This document shows, piece after piece, positions 45,389-53,205 of a stretch of 56,587 nt of DNA. This stretch comes from an uncultured Bacteroidia bacterium. GTDB taxonomy: Bacteria; Bacteroidota; Bacteroidia; Bacteroidales; UBA932. Each line of letters starts with the position of its first letter. The first letter of the stretch is position 1. Below the pieces are notes generated by a model that saw nothing but the letters and a program-made list of their open reading frames with translations, was not told the DNA's origin and ran no database searches. The stretch covers positions 1 through 56,587 of the forward strand of contig CACZXH010000040.1 in assembly GCA_902785065.1 (NCBI GenBank). The letters are read 5' to 3'. The position numbers and the translations under genes are program-made.

Positions 45389-46609
45389 ATGCTTCTGACG
45401 CGAATCAGGCCGGGCATTGTCCCGGCCTTTCTGACCGCCGTGCTCCTCCTGGCCGCGCAGCCGGGAGGAGCGCAGCGGCTTCGCGTCGCATTCGTGGGCG
45501 ATCCGCAGGTGGACAGCGAAACGGAGCTCGCCTATGCCCGGAAGTCCGTCTACGGCGAACTGGGAAGCCGGAAAGATGTGGATTTCGCCATCTTCCTGGG
45601 CGACCTCGTCAATGACAAGATGGATCTCCTGGCGCCTTCCCGTACCACGTTGGATTCGCTGCCGTTTCCCTGGGCCTGCGTCCCGGGAAACCATGACCGG
45701 GACGTGTATGGGCGGGGCCGCAGCCGGGATATGGCCTCCTACCGTCGCATCATCGGCCCGACCGATACGACCTTTGTCCGGGGCGGTGTCCGCTTCATCC
45801 TGATGGATGATGTCCGCGGGAAGGGTGCCCAAGGCTACGAGGCCGGTTTCCGGGAGGACCAGAAAGCCTGGCTCTCCGCGGTCCTGGCCGAGACCCCGCC
45901 GCAGACGCTCGCGGTCCTGTCGGCCCATATCCCTTTCTCCGAATTCAAGGCCCTGGACTCCCTGGAGACGATTCTTTCCCGGCATCCCCGGCTCCTGCTG
46001 ATGAGCGCGCATACCCATACGATGGCCCGCCATACCCTCGTTCTCCCGGCCGGACTGGCCGTGGAAGAAGTGCTGGCGGGGGCCACCTGCGGCTCGTGGT
46101 GGCGGGGCGTACCGGACGAGCGGGGCATCCCGCGGTCTTACCAGAATTGCGGCGCTCCGCCGTGCTATTACCTGGCCGATTTCTCGGGAGGGGAGTATCG
46201 GCTGGATTACAAGACCCTCGGCCGTCCGGCCTCGGAAAAGGCATCGGCCTGGGTGGTCGACTCCTCCCGGCTGGTCCTGAACGTCTATGGCGGCGCCACC
46301 GGCGGGACGGTCCGGGTGAAACTGCCTGGCCGGCTCCGCTGGATTACGGTCCTTGCCAGTGCGGAAGCGGCCCCTGAGCAGATCGTCGTGGACCGCTTCA
46401 ACAAGACGCTGGACGCCAAAGGCCGCGCCCGGAACCCCCTCCACATCCCCATGCGACTCACCGCCTCGCCCCATGTCTGGGCCATCGACCTGAACGACTC
46501 TCCCCGGCTCCTTTCCGCCCTTCGGCGTTCCGCCGGGAAGCGGGTGAAAATCCGTTACAGCGATCCCTCGCTGTCTTTCTCGACCAACGTGGAAGTTTCC
46601 GTGCTGTAA
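45389..46609 (+). CDS. Secreted calcineurin-like metallophosphoesterase
   Basis: 406 residues, exported (signal ending QPGGAQ). All metal-binding motifs of the calcineurin fold: FVGDPQVDS, FLGDLVND, PGNHDRD, SAHIPF and SAHTHT. The C-terminal about 130 residues (LDYKTLGRPASEKASAWVV, RLVLNVYGGATGGTVRVK) correspond to the C-terminal domain of the MPE family common in Bacteroidota. Only 3 nt after the lipoprotein stop, so it belongs to the SusCD pair 3 operon. It could remove phosphate from a phosphorylated glycan or a phosphodiester, but the substrate is unknown. Confidence 0.87.
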   Translation: MLLTRIRPGIVPAFLTAVLLLAAQPGGAQRLRVAFVGDPQVDSETELAYARKSVYGELGSRKDVDFAIFLGDLVNDKMDLLAPSRTTLDSLPFPWACVPGNHDRDVYGRGRSRDMASYRRIIGPTDTTFVRGGVRFILMDDVRGKGAQGYEAGFREDQKAWLSAVLAETPPQTLAVLSAHIPFSEFKALDSLETILSRHPRLLLMSAHTHTMARHTLVLPAGLAVEEVLAGATCGSWWRGVPDERGIPRSYQNCGAPPCYYLADFSGGEYRLDYKTLGRPASEKASAWVVDSSRLVLNVYGGATGGTVRVKLPGRLRWITVLASAEAAPEQIVVDRFNKTLDAKGRARNPLHIPMRLTASPHVWAIDLNDSPRLLSALRRSAGKRVKIRYSDPSLSFSTNVEVSVL

Positions 46610-46635
46610 TCTGGCGGCATTTTCGCCAAAATCCC

Positions 46636-46643
46636 TATATTTG
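46636..46643 (+). promoter_or_regulatory. -7 box upstream of preA-like gene
   Basis: TATATTTG, 18 nt before ATG 46662. Confidence 0.55.
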
Positions 46644-46661
46644 TGGAAACTAGTAACTTCC

Positions 46662-48110
46662 ATGCCCATGAATCAGCTCCATCTCAAGCAGGAAGCCGTC
46701 CGGTGTCTGCTTTGTGAAAACGCCCCTTGTTCCGCCGCCTGCAGCCAGGGCGATCCTGCCCGCGCTGTCCGGGCCGTCCGCTTTGACAATCAAGCCCTGG
46801 GCGCCCGCCTGTTCGCCGCCTGCAGCGAAGCGGACCTGGAGGCCGCCGAGAAGGCCTGCATCCACTACGACCGGCCTGTCCGTCTGCGGGAAATCGCCAA
46901 GTCGCTGCCGGCCCCCACGCCCGAGACGGAACTGCCTTCCTTGGAAATCGATTTCTGCGGCCTGCATTGCGAGAATCCATTCTTCCTCGCTTCTTCCGCC
47001 ATCTGCACAAACTACGAGATGGTGGCCTCAGCCCTGGAAGCGGGCTGGGCAGGCGTATTTTACAAGACCATCTGTCTGCAGGAGATCAACGAAGTCTCTC
47101 CCCGTTTCGACGCTGTAAAACGGGCCGACAACAGTTTTGCCGGTTTCCGCAACATGGAACAGTTGTCGGAGAATCCGGTGGAGATGGACTTTGACATCCT
47201 CAAGCGTCTCAAGCAGAACTATCCCTCCAAGATCATCGTCGCCTCCATCATGGGGCAGACGGAGGAGCAGTGGATCGAGCTGGCCCAAATGGCCGAGGAG
47301 GCAGGTGTCGATGCCGTGGAGCTGAACTTCTCCTGCCCGCAGATGCGCCTCGCCGGCATGGGCAGCGATGTGGGCCAGAACCCCGAACTTGTCACCTTCT
47401 ATACCGCCTATGTCAAACGGTCCGTCAACATCCCCGTCATCCCCAAGATGACGCCGAATGTTGCGTCTATGACCCAGTTCGCCCTGGCCGCGCATTTCGC
47501 CGGGGCCGACGGCATCTCCGCCATCAACACCATCAAGTCCGTGACCCTGGGCGCCGAGGTGAACGGCCAGCGGATCGTCTCCGGTTACTCCGGCTCGGCA
47601 GTCAAGCCTATCGCCCTCCGGTTCATCCTGGAGATGGCGGACAACCCGATCATGCCCGGCCTTCAGCTGTCCGGCATCGGTGGCATCACCACCTGGCGTG
47701 ACGCGCTGGATTTCATCCAGTTAGGGTGCCAGAACGTGCAGGTATGCACGGCCGTGATGCAGTACGGCTACCGGATTATTGACGACCTGATCGACGGATT
47801 GAAGAACTATATGGCCTCCCGGGGCGTTTCCCGCGTGGAGGATCTGGTAGGCGAAGAGCTTCCCTATTTTGTCCGCGCCTCGGACCTGGACCGCTCGACG
47901 GTCGTGTTCCCGGTCATTAACCGGGACACCTGCATCGGTTGCGGCCGCTGCTACATTTCCTGCCGGGACGGCGGGCACCAGGCCATCACCTTCGGCGAGG
48001 ATCGCAAGCCCCATATCGTAGGCGCCAAGTGCGTCGGTTGCCACCTTTGCTACCTCATCTGCCCCACCGATTCCATCGGCCTTTCCAAGCGCGTCCCCAA
48101 GCGGAAATAG
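46662..48110 (+). CDS. preA: PreA-like dihydropyrimidine dehydrogenase with extra N-terminal Fe-S domain
   Basis: 482 residues. N-terminal CLLCENAPCSAACSQGDPARAV resembles the Fe-S domain found at the start of DPD, GltD and PreT. The middle is the FMN TIM barrel of DPD/PreA: IDFCGLHCENPFFLASSAIC, VIVASIMG-type strand, VELNFSCPQMRLAGMGSDVGQ with the active-site Cys, and SGIGGITTWRDA. The C-terminus carries two 4Fe-4S motifs, CIGCGRCYISC and CVGCHLCYLIC. The FAD/NADPH domain of full DPD is absent and no PreT gene is nearby, so electrons must come from another donor. Expected to reduce uracil/thymine or a related base; substrate inferred from the family. Confidence 0.88.
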   Translation: MPMNQLHLKQEAVRCLLCENAPCSAACSQGDPARAVRAVRFDNQALGARLFAACSEADLEAAEKACIHYDRPVRLREIAKSLPAPTPETELPSLEIDFCGLHCENPFFLASSAICTNYEMVASALEAGWAGVFYKTICLQEINEVSPRFDAVKRADNSFAGFRNMEQLSENPVEMDFDILKRLKQNYPSKIIVASIMGQTEEQWIELAQMAEEAGVDAVELNFSCPQMRLAGMGSDVGQNPELVTFYTAYVKRSVNIPVIPKMTPNVASMTQFALAAHFAGADGISAINTIKSVTLGAEVNGQRIVSGYSGSAVKPIALRFILEMADNPIMPGLQLSGIGGITTWRDALDFIQLGCQNVQVCTAVMQYGYRIIDDLIDGLKNYMASRGVSRVEDLVGEELPYFVRASDLDRSTVVFPVINRDTCIGCGRCYISCRDGGHQAITFGEDRKPHIVGAKCVGCHLCYLICPTDSIGLSKRVPKRK

Positions 48111-48129
48111 CCGGGAAGGCTATTTCCGC
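48101..48129. terminator. Perfect 12-bp hairpin joining two convergent gene ends
   Basis: GCGGAAATAGCC (48101-48112), loop GGGAA, GGCTATTTCCGC (48118-48129). Each arm contains the last codons and the TAG of one of the two convergent genes. No T-run, so termination efficiency is uncertain. Confidence 0.7.
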
Positions 48130-49184
48130 TCGAGTTCGAAGCGCTGGGGCTTGTCGAAGTGACGGCGGGAGTAGTAGGTGACGCTCCGGTTGGTCAAATT
48201 CATGACCATCGTCCACGCGGTTCCCAGCCGGTCTCCCTGGGCCGGCGGCTGGGACACGGAAGCGATGACCGTCGTCAACTGTCGAAGATCCATCTTGCCG
48301 CCCGCTTCCTGCAGTTGCCGGCGCAGGAAATCATATCGACGGTCTCCTTCATACAGGCCGACATTCAGCTTCTGCTCACACAGGTAGTGGTTGGTGACGG
48401 CGGGGGAGTCCACGACCACCATCTCGTTGTCGACATATTCCACCACGACGCTCTTGCCGGAAGCATCGGCCATGGCATAATGATGGGCGGAGCCGATGTC
48501 CGAGTGCATGTCGATTTCCTGCAGCAGTTCCAGCGCCTCGTCGACAGTGGCGGCATTCTTCAGCAGATAGCTGATGGCCGATGTCGTCGTCAGCGCCGGT
48601 TTCCCGGTTTCCTGGTGCGTGACCGCATCGTCTCCGGCCATCAGGTCCGCGATTGCAAGGCCTTTCTCGTTCATCCCGTCCAGCGCGAAGAAGAGGCTGC
48701 CCAGGGCCAGATACTGGTTGACGAACCCTTCCGGGAGCCAATCGTCGCCGAAGCCGAGAAACTCCACATTGAAGGTGGTGATGGTCTCGTAACCGCGTTT
48801 GGGGATGGTGTGCAGGATCAAACCGGTGGCGGAGGAAAAGTCGAAGTTCCGGCCCATCAGGACGCCGTTTTCCGGCGTGCGGGCCGTCAGGGCCGAACAG
48901 CCGTATTGGGCCGGCGCTGGCGTGATGGCTGGATGGTAATAGCCCTTCGACAGGAAGGTCATTACATACTCCGCCAGTTCCGCGGAGGTTTTTCCGCCGC
49001 CCTGGGCGATCAGCTCGTCAAAGCCGTCGTCGCCCTTGTACTCCATGTAGTACAGGCCGTCGTCCAGTTTCTTGACGGACATCGCGCCCTTGACCAGAGA
49101 ACCGAATTTCGACCATGTGCCGATTCCGGCGAGGAGCACCAGGGCGAGCAGGCTCCATAAGACTATTTTGAGGACTCTTTTCAT
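48120..49184 (-). CDS. Ntn-type linear amide C-N hydrolase (choloylglycine hydrolase family)
   Basis: 354 residues from ATG 49184: MKRVLKIVLWSLLALVLLAG is an N-terminal membrane anchor or signal. The candidate nucleophile is the Cys in YGCSALTARTPENGVLMGRNFDF, which must become N-terminal by processing, as in penicillin V acylase/BSH relatives. Other landmarks: FFALDGMNEKGLAIADLMAG, TTTSAISYLLKNAATVDEALELL and HYAMADASGKSVVVEY. Hydrolyses a non-peptide amide; bile salt, N-acyl amide or lactone are all possible. Overlaps the wHTH regulator gene by 4 nt. Confidence 0.85.
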   Translation of the reverse strand: MKRVLKIVLWSLLALVLLAGIGTWSKFGSLVKGAMSVKKLDDGLYYMEYKGDDGFDELIAQGGGKTSAELAEYVMTFLSKGYYHPAITPAPAQYGCSALTARTPENGVLMGRNFDFSSATGLILHTIPKRGYETITTFNVEFLGFGDDWLPEGFVNQYLALGSLFFALDGMNEKGLAIADLMAGDDAVTHQETGKPALTTTSAISYLLKNAATVDEALELLQEIDMHSDIGSAHHYAMADASGKSVVVEYVDNEMVVVDSPAVTNHYLCEQKLNVGLYEGDRRYDFLRRQLQEAGGKMDLRQLTTVIASVSQPPAQGDRLGTAWTMVMNLTNRSVTYYSRRHFDKPQRFELERK

Positions 49185-49471
49185 TTTCCGGAAGATAAGT
49201 ATTCTTGCAGGGCATTGACATAACCTCGGAAGGCCTCCTGGCCCGTCGGGGTGATCTGGCAGGTGGTGCGGGGCATCTTGCCTTTGAAGCCTTTCTCCAC
49301 CGTGATGTAACCGGCGGCGGTCAGCTTGTCGATCTGCACGCTGAGGTTCCCGGAGGTCGCGCCGGTCTGCTTCTTGAGGTAGGTGAAGTCGGCCTCGTCC
49401 ACCCCGGCCAGGATGGACATCACCGCCAGCCTGAGCTCCGAATGAAGGAGCGGATCCAACTTGGGGAACAT
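49181..49471 (-). CDS. Winged-helix transcriptional regulator
   Basis: 96-residue single-domain winged helix, the transcriptional-regulator group related to MarR/ArsR folds: LDPLLHSELRLAVMSILA, FTYLKKQTGATSGNLSVQIDKL as recognition region, the wing GYITVEKGFKGKMPRTTCQIT and a C-terminal helix. It lies between a membrane protein and an amidohydrolase, overlapping the latter by 4 nt. It probably represses its own operon through the TAAAC/GTTTA sites at 50094-50115. Confidence 0.88.
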   Translation of the reverse strand: MFPKLDPLLHSELRLAVMSILAGVDEADFTYLKKQTGATSGNLSVQIDKLTAAGYITVEKGFKGKMPRTTCQITPTGQEAFRGYVNALQEYLSSGK

Positions 49472-49474
49472 GGC

Positions 49475-50022
49475 TTACTTGTTCTGAAGTTTCATGAGGG
49501 CGCCGGTGACGAGCAGGAGGATGCCGCCCAGGGTGAAGATCAGCAGCTGCGCCTCGCTCTTGACCCCAGGAGGAAACCACAGATGATGATGGGCCAGTTC
49601 TTCAGCAGGACGCCGGACATGCATTCCGCGAGGCCCAGGATGATGACGATGATGAGCGACACGTTCATCGGCACCAGGAAGATGGCCAGGGCGCTGAGCG
49701 TGATGGCGAAGACGCCGAAGACACGCCACACGCCGGAGAGCATCTTGCTGACCTCGTTCTGCGGGACGGCCACGTCATATTTGCCCATGAGCGCGGCGAG
49801 GGGATAGCCGATGATCGGCATCGCGAACCACAGGAAGTTCCACTGCGGCTTCCCGGTCAGGTTCCAAAGCAGATAGATGACCAGGGAGACGGCGGTAAGC
49901 AGCGCGCCCCAGAGGAGGAAGTACTTGGCGCTGTTGCGGAGGATGCCCTTTCGGCTCTTGTTGAAGGTTTCCGTGATGATCTGAAGGCTCTGCTGAGCGC
50001 TCATTTCGTTGTTCTGTTCCAT
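49475..50022 (-). CDS. Multi-spanning membrane protein (frameshifted near 49564)
   Basis: First frame: MEQNNEMSAQQSLQIITETFNKSR..., helices KYFLLWGALLTAVSLVIYLL, FLWFAMPIIGYPLAALMG, VFGVFAITLSALAIFLV, VSLIIVIILGLAECMSG and WPIIICGFLLG. After FLLG the frame is lost; a second frame supplies VKSEAQLLIFTLGGILLLVTGALMKL, a plausible last helix ending at 49475, 3 nt before the regulator gene. A few residues between the two parts appear lost. This membrane protein plus wHTH pair is common in Bacteroidota; function unknown. Confidence 0.75.
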
Positions 50023-50087
50023 TGTATCAATGATTTAACTTGTTTTCGGAGTCCGTTGCGGCTGCGCAGTCCGTCCGGATCCCGATG

Positions 50088-50118
50088 CAAATATAAACAA
50101 GTTTACATTATAAACAAA
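50088..50118 (-). promoter_or_regulatory. Promoter with embedded inverted repeats
   Basis: Minus strand TTTG (50118-50115), 19 nt, TATATTTG (50095-50088). The spacer holds GTTTA CATTA TAAAC (50101-50115), and TAAAC AA GTTTA (50094-50105) overlaps the -7 box. Three half-sites inside the core promoter suggest repression by the operon's own wHTH protein. The region 50119-50165 is AT-rich with no further feature. Confidence 0.65.
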
Positions 50119-50165
50119 ATTTTATATAGATTTTTTTGCCGCATGCTGGGGCGGGGGAGGGTGAG

Positions 50166-50669
50166 CTACTTGAACAACGTCCGCAGGAGGGCGTCGATGC
50201 CCTCGCCGCGCATGCCCTGCTGAACGATCTTGCCGTCAGGACCGAATAGGAACAGATGTGGGATGGCCGACACGCCGAACTCGCCGGCGAGCGCGATGGA
50301 CGGATCCAGCAGCTGCGGGTAGTAGATGTCCATGTTGGCCATCGCCTTCTTCGTGGCGTCAGTCTTGTCTCGCACGGCGATACCGATGACGACGAGGCCT
50401 TTGTCCTTGTAGTCGTTGTATGCTTTCACCACGAACGGGGTCTCTTCGCGGCATGGGCCGCACCACGAGGCCCAGAAATCGACCAGGACATACTGGCCCT
50501 TGCCCACGAAATCGTCCAGGCAGCCCGTGGCCTCGGAAATGGTACCATCGGCCTGCAACTGGATGAGGGGGCCCTTGGTTGAACGCGGGGTGGCGGAATA
50601 GCCGGCGACCGCGAACAGGAGGGCGGTGGCGACGAGAAGGATAGCGGGGAGTAATCTGTGCTGTCTCAT
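50166..50669 (-). CDS. TlpA/ResA-like thioredoxin
   Basis: 167 residues, exported or anchored (MRQHRLLPAILLVATALLFAVAG). Thioredoxin core: YVLVDFWASWCGPCREE with the CGPC redox pair, VIGIAVRD, the cis-Pro site SAIPHLFLFGPDGKIV. Probably a periplasmic thiol-disulfide reductase, for example for cytochrome maturation or exported enzymes. Single gene; its promoter is described separately. Confidence 0.92.
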   Translation of the reverse strand: MRQHRLLPAILLVATALLFAVAGYSATPRSTKGPLIQLQADGTISEATGCLDDFVGKGQYVLVDFWASWCGPCREETPFVVKAYNDYKDKGLVVIGIAVRDKTDATKKAMANMDIYYPQLLDPSIALAGEFGVSAIPHLFLFGPDGKIVQQGMRGEGIDALLRTLFK

Positions 50670-50690
50670 AAGTCAATGCTGCTGTGTACG

Positions 50691-50721
50691 CAAAAATACG
50701 CACATCGCGGCAATAATCCAA
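50691..50721 (-). promoter_or_regulatory. Promoter of the TlpA-like gene
   Basis: Minus strand TTG (50721-50719), 20-nt spacer, TATTTTTG (50698-50691). Plus-strand spacer CGCACATCGCGGCAATAATC, almost the same as at 38513-38532. Confidence 0.7.
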
Positions 50722-50751
50722 GAAAGGCGCCCCGCATGGGATGCCTTCCCG

Positions 50752-51144
50752 TCAGATCCTCGGCTTTTGGATTACGCGGATAATCAGGGAGATGAAGTAG
50801 ACGATGAAGCCGTAGAAGGTCGGAATCAGGGTCACTTTCAAGCCGCCGCAGAGGACGGCGGGACTGACATCGCCGAACATCTGCAAGACATCCAGAATCT
50901 GGAGAATGCCCATCAGCGTTCCGAAGATGGCGAAGATCAGGGCACCGATGCCGATTTCCCGCACCCAGCGGGGTGCTTTCCAGGCGGCGATGAGCAGGGC
51001 GATGAGAAACAGGGAAATGCCGATCATCCAGTGCAGGCCGCCCTCCATGAAGAGTTGCGGAAGCGTTACGCGGGCACGTTCGATGGTTTCCGGATGGGCG
51101 ACTCCCAGGGAGTCCACCACATAATAGGTTTCTTCAGAGATCAT
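50752..51144 (-). CDS. MotA/TolQ/ExbB-family proton channel protein
   Basis: 130 residues from ATG 51144 (MISEETYYVVDSLG). Three membrane segments (HWMIGISLFLIALLIAAW, IGIGALIFAIFGTLMGIL, VTLIPTFYGFIVYFISLIIRV) with the family signature GTLMGILQILDVLQ...SPAVLCGGLKVTLIPT. Much shorter than typical ExbB/TolQ, and no ExbD partner lies next to it. Promoter TTTG-N21-TACCTTTG at 51170-51202 on this strand. Confidence 0.82.
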   Translation of the reverse strand: MISEETYYVVDSLGVAHPETIERARVTLPQLFMEGGLHWMIGISLFLIALLIAAWKAPRWVREIGIGALIFAIFGTLMGILQILDVLQMFGDVSPAVLCGGLKVTLIPTFYGFIVYFISLIIRVIQKPRI

Positions 51145-51169
51145 GGTGCTTGTGTTTTTTGGTTTGATG

Positions 51170-51202
51170 CAAAGGTAAGGCGTACGTGCGGAATTCTCCA
51201 AA
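51170..51202 (-). promoter_or_regulatory. Promoter of the ExbB-like gene
   Basis: Minus strand TTTG (51202-51199), 21 nt, TACCTTTG (51177-51170). Confidence 0.65.
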
Positions 51203-51250
51203 GTAGAAACCTGCTCCAGGCCTGTCAAATCCCACTGCAGGGCTTTTCAA

Positions 51251-51282
51251 CTTGTTTACACAAGGGTTTTTGCCTATTTTTG
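51251..51282 (+). promoter_or_regulatory. Promoter and inverted repeat upstream of the LytTR gene
   Basis: CTTG (51251-51254), 20 nt, TATTTTTG (51275-51282). CTTGT TTAC ACAAG (51251-51264) covers the -33 box and may be an autoregulatory site. The box ends 7 nt before the ATG, so the message is probably leaderless. Confidence 0.6.
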
Positions 51283-51289
51283 TCCTGAA

Positions 51290-52000
51290 ATGAGACGGCT
51301 CGGAAAGATCGCCTACTGGCTCGCGGCGCTTACGCTGCTCTCGGCCATCCTGGTCAGCCTGGACTATTCGCTGGTCCAGGCGGTCCTGATCAGCCTGATC
51401 TTCGGCCCCTGCGCCCTCGCGCTTGAATACCTGATGCCCAAGGCCCGCAAGCCGATGGACAAGGTCTATCTATCCCTGGCCGTCCTGGTTGCGGTCATCG
51501 TCCTGATCCTGTTCCTTCATTACTCGGTCTGGTCGAGGATCAACCAGTTCGGGAGTCAGGAAACGAAGAACGTTGCCCCGATGCTGATCAACCCGGTTTT
51601 CCTGGGGCTGATCCTCACCGTGCTGTCCATCGGCGATTATTACTGGTCCAAATGGCTGGACCGACGGTACAAGGCGCAAGACCGGACCGTCACTTTCTTC
51701 TCCGAGCGGAAAAGCGTGACATTGCGCCTCTTTGACATCGCCTATGTGGAGTCTAACGACACCGAGGTCCGTATCGTCACGGCCGCCGGCGACTCCTATC
51801 GCAACAAGACCGGCATCTCCCAGTGGGAAAACCTCTTGGGCGACGGTTTTCTACGCATCCACCGCGCCTTCCTCGTCAATGTGGCCGCAGCTGTCCTCTC
51901 CTCGCCGGATGTCGTCACCGTTGCCGGTAAGGAACTGCCCGTCTCACGGAAATATAAGGAAAACGTCAAAACGGTCCTGGAAACTGCGCATGGCAATTGA
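51290..52000 (+). CDS. Membrane-anchored LytTR transcription regulator
   Basis: 236 residues. The N-terminal half has four hydrophobic segments (IAYWLAALTLLSAILVSL, AVLISLIFGPCALALEYL, VYLSLAVLVAVIVLILFLHY, VFLGLILTVLSIGDYYW). The C-terminal half is a LytTR DNA-binding domain: KSVTLRLFDIAYVESNDTEVRIVT, WENLLGDGFLRIHRAFLVN and ELPVSRKYKENVK. Without a receiver domain it would respond directly to a membrane signal. No kinase is adjacent; the divergent ExbB-like gene is a possible target. Confidence 0.87.
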   Translation: MRRLGKIAYWLAALTLLSAILVSLDYSLVQAVLISLIFGPCALALEYLMPKARKPMDKVYLSLAVLVAVIVLILFLHYSVWSRINQFGSQETKNVAPMLINPVFLGLILTVLSIGDYYWSKWLDRRYKAQDRTVTFFSERKSVTLRLFDIAYVESNDTEVRIVTAAGDSYRNKTGISQWENLLGDGFLRIHRAFLVNVAAAVLSSPDVVTVAGKELPVSRKYKENVKTVLETAHGN

Positions 52001-52007
52001 CGGCGGC

Positions 52008-52364
52008 TTATGGCTTAGCATGCCCCCCGCTCATGATTGCTTCAACCTGTTCTTTGAGGAGGGGGACATCCACCAGGGCAGTATGCCAAAGCAGTTCCGG
52101 AAGAATGGTTGCATAGCCATGCACGAGGACGTGCCGCATACGGATGATGTCGTTCCAGGGTATGTGACTCCACTTTTCCTTAAACTCCAGCGAAAGCATG
52201 TAGGCCGCTTCCCCGATGATTTCCACGTTCTTGACGACGGCGAAATAGCGAAGTTTATCGGAGGATAACTGTTCTTGCGTGTGTCCTTCAGTGAAGGATA
52301 GGATGTTGTTCGCGGCTTGAATAATGTCTTGCAGCCGGCCGTAGTCGCGTTCAGGCTCTCTCAT
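52008..52364 (-). CDS. HepT-like toxin
   Basis: 119 residues from ATG 52364 (MREPERDYGRL); an upstream ATG at 52391 is also in frame. All-helical HEPN protein with the RX4HXY motif in RMRHVLVHGYA, the RNase site of HepT. It overlaps the nucleotidyltransferase gene by 14 nt. In characterised HepT/MntA systems the nucleotidyltransferase AMPylates a Tyr of HepT and silences it. Lower GC than neighbours. Confidence 0.85.
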   Translation of the reverse strand: MREPERDYGRLQDIIQAANNILSFTEGHTQEQLSSDKLRYFAVVKNVEIIGEAAYMLSLEFKEKWSHIPWNDIIRMRHVLVHGYATILPELLWHTALVDVPLLKEQVEAIMSGGHAKP

Positions 52365-53121
52365 AAACGAGTACTTTGTCGCGGTTGACACTCTCCTGAG
52401 CGAAGGGCTTTATGCTGTCTTTTGCCACTAGGTCGACCTTGCGGCCCAGCAAGGCTTCCAGCCGGTTGATCATTCCGGCATACTGCAGAAGCCCGATGGG
52501 GGAGGAAGTGTCCAGATCGACGAGTATATCGACATCGCTGTCCGGCCTTTCCTCCATTCTTGAGAAGGAACCGAAGACCCAGGCTCGTTTCACAGGTTCC
52601 TGCCGGAAACAATCTTGAATGGTACGGACCGTGGCAATCCGGTTCTGGTCGATTCGATCCAGCCGGCTGCGGATTTCTTCCTTCTTCCCCTTTCTGCCGG
52701 CATACCGGAGCAGTCGGGACGTATTGATGGGGTACAGTTCAAATGCCCGTTGGAATTCTCGCTGGATGTCTTGGTCTGTCAGGGTGGCGTACTCTTTGTC
52801 TGCGTCATAGTCCACCAGGCGCTTTTCCAGATTCGGTATCAGGACACCATCATTCTCAAAAACCGGGGATTCGGTAATGAGAGGCTTCACCAAGATGAAG
52901 TCATGCAGATCCTCCATCATCGGATAGGCGTTACGAATCAGCGCGACATCCTGGAAGCGCTGCTTCAGAACGGACCTGACCGATTCACACTTACTTTTGG
53001 GAATCTCCACAATCAGATTCCTGCCAGTATCCGTGATGCAATGATCCATTCCGACAAAGGCCTCTTTCAGCGAATCCGCCACGGCCCTCATCCTGGGTGT
53101 TATGATGCACTTGTATTCCAT
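52351..53121 (-). CDS. MntA-like nucleotidyltransferase antitoxin with long N-terminal domain
   Basis: 256 residues from ATG 53121 (MEYKCIITPRM). The minimal nucleotidyltransferase lies in the C-terminal 95 residues: AWVFGSFSRMEERPDSDVDILVDLD has the GS and DxD metal-binding residues, followed by LLQYAGMINRLEALLGRKVDLVAKDSI. The N-terminal 160 residues (CITDTGRNLIVEIPKSKCES, EDLHDFILVKPLITES, ELYPINTSRLLRYAGRKGKKEEI) are unusual for MntA and look like a DUF6577-type, partly helix-turn-helix region. Consensus promoter at 53137-53167. Confidence 0.82.
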   Translation of the reverse strand: MEYKCIITPRMRAVADSLKEAFVGMDHCITDTGRNLIVEIPKSKCESVRSVLKQRFQDVALIRNAYPMMEDLHDFILVKPLITESPVFENDGVLIPNLEKRLVDYDADKEYATLTDQDIQREFQRAFELYPINTSRLLRYAGRKGKKEEIRSRLDRIDQNRIATVRTIQDCFRQEPVKRAWVFGSFSRMEERPDSDVDILVDLDTSSPIGLLQYAGMINRLEALLGRKVDLVAKDSIKPFAQESVNRDKVLVYERA

Positions 53122-53136
53122 GTCTATGTTTTGGAA

Positions 53137-53167
53137 CAAAGATAAACGTTTTTGGCAATATTTCAAA
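53137..53167 (-). promoter_or_regulatory. Promoter of the HepT/MntA module
   Basis: Minus strand TTTG (53167-53164), 19 nt, TATCTTTG (53144-53137), about 15 nt from the ATG. Confidence 0.7.
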
Positions 53168-53205
53168 GAAATTGCCAACAGTCGTTTTGAAGGAGTATGC
53201 TACAG

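Noticed and set aside
38636-46669. Long antisense frames opposite SusCD pair 3 and its lipoproteins
   Set aside because: High-GC antisense artefacts without recognisable domains.
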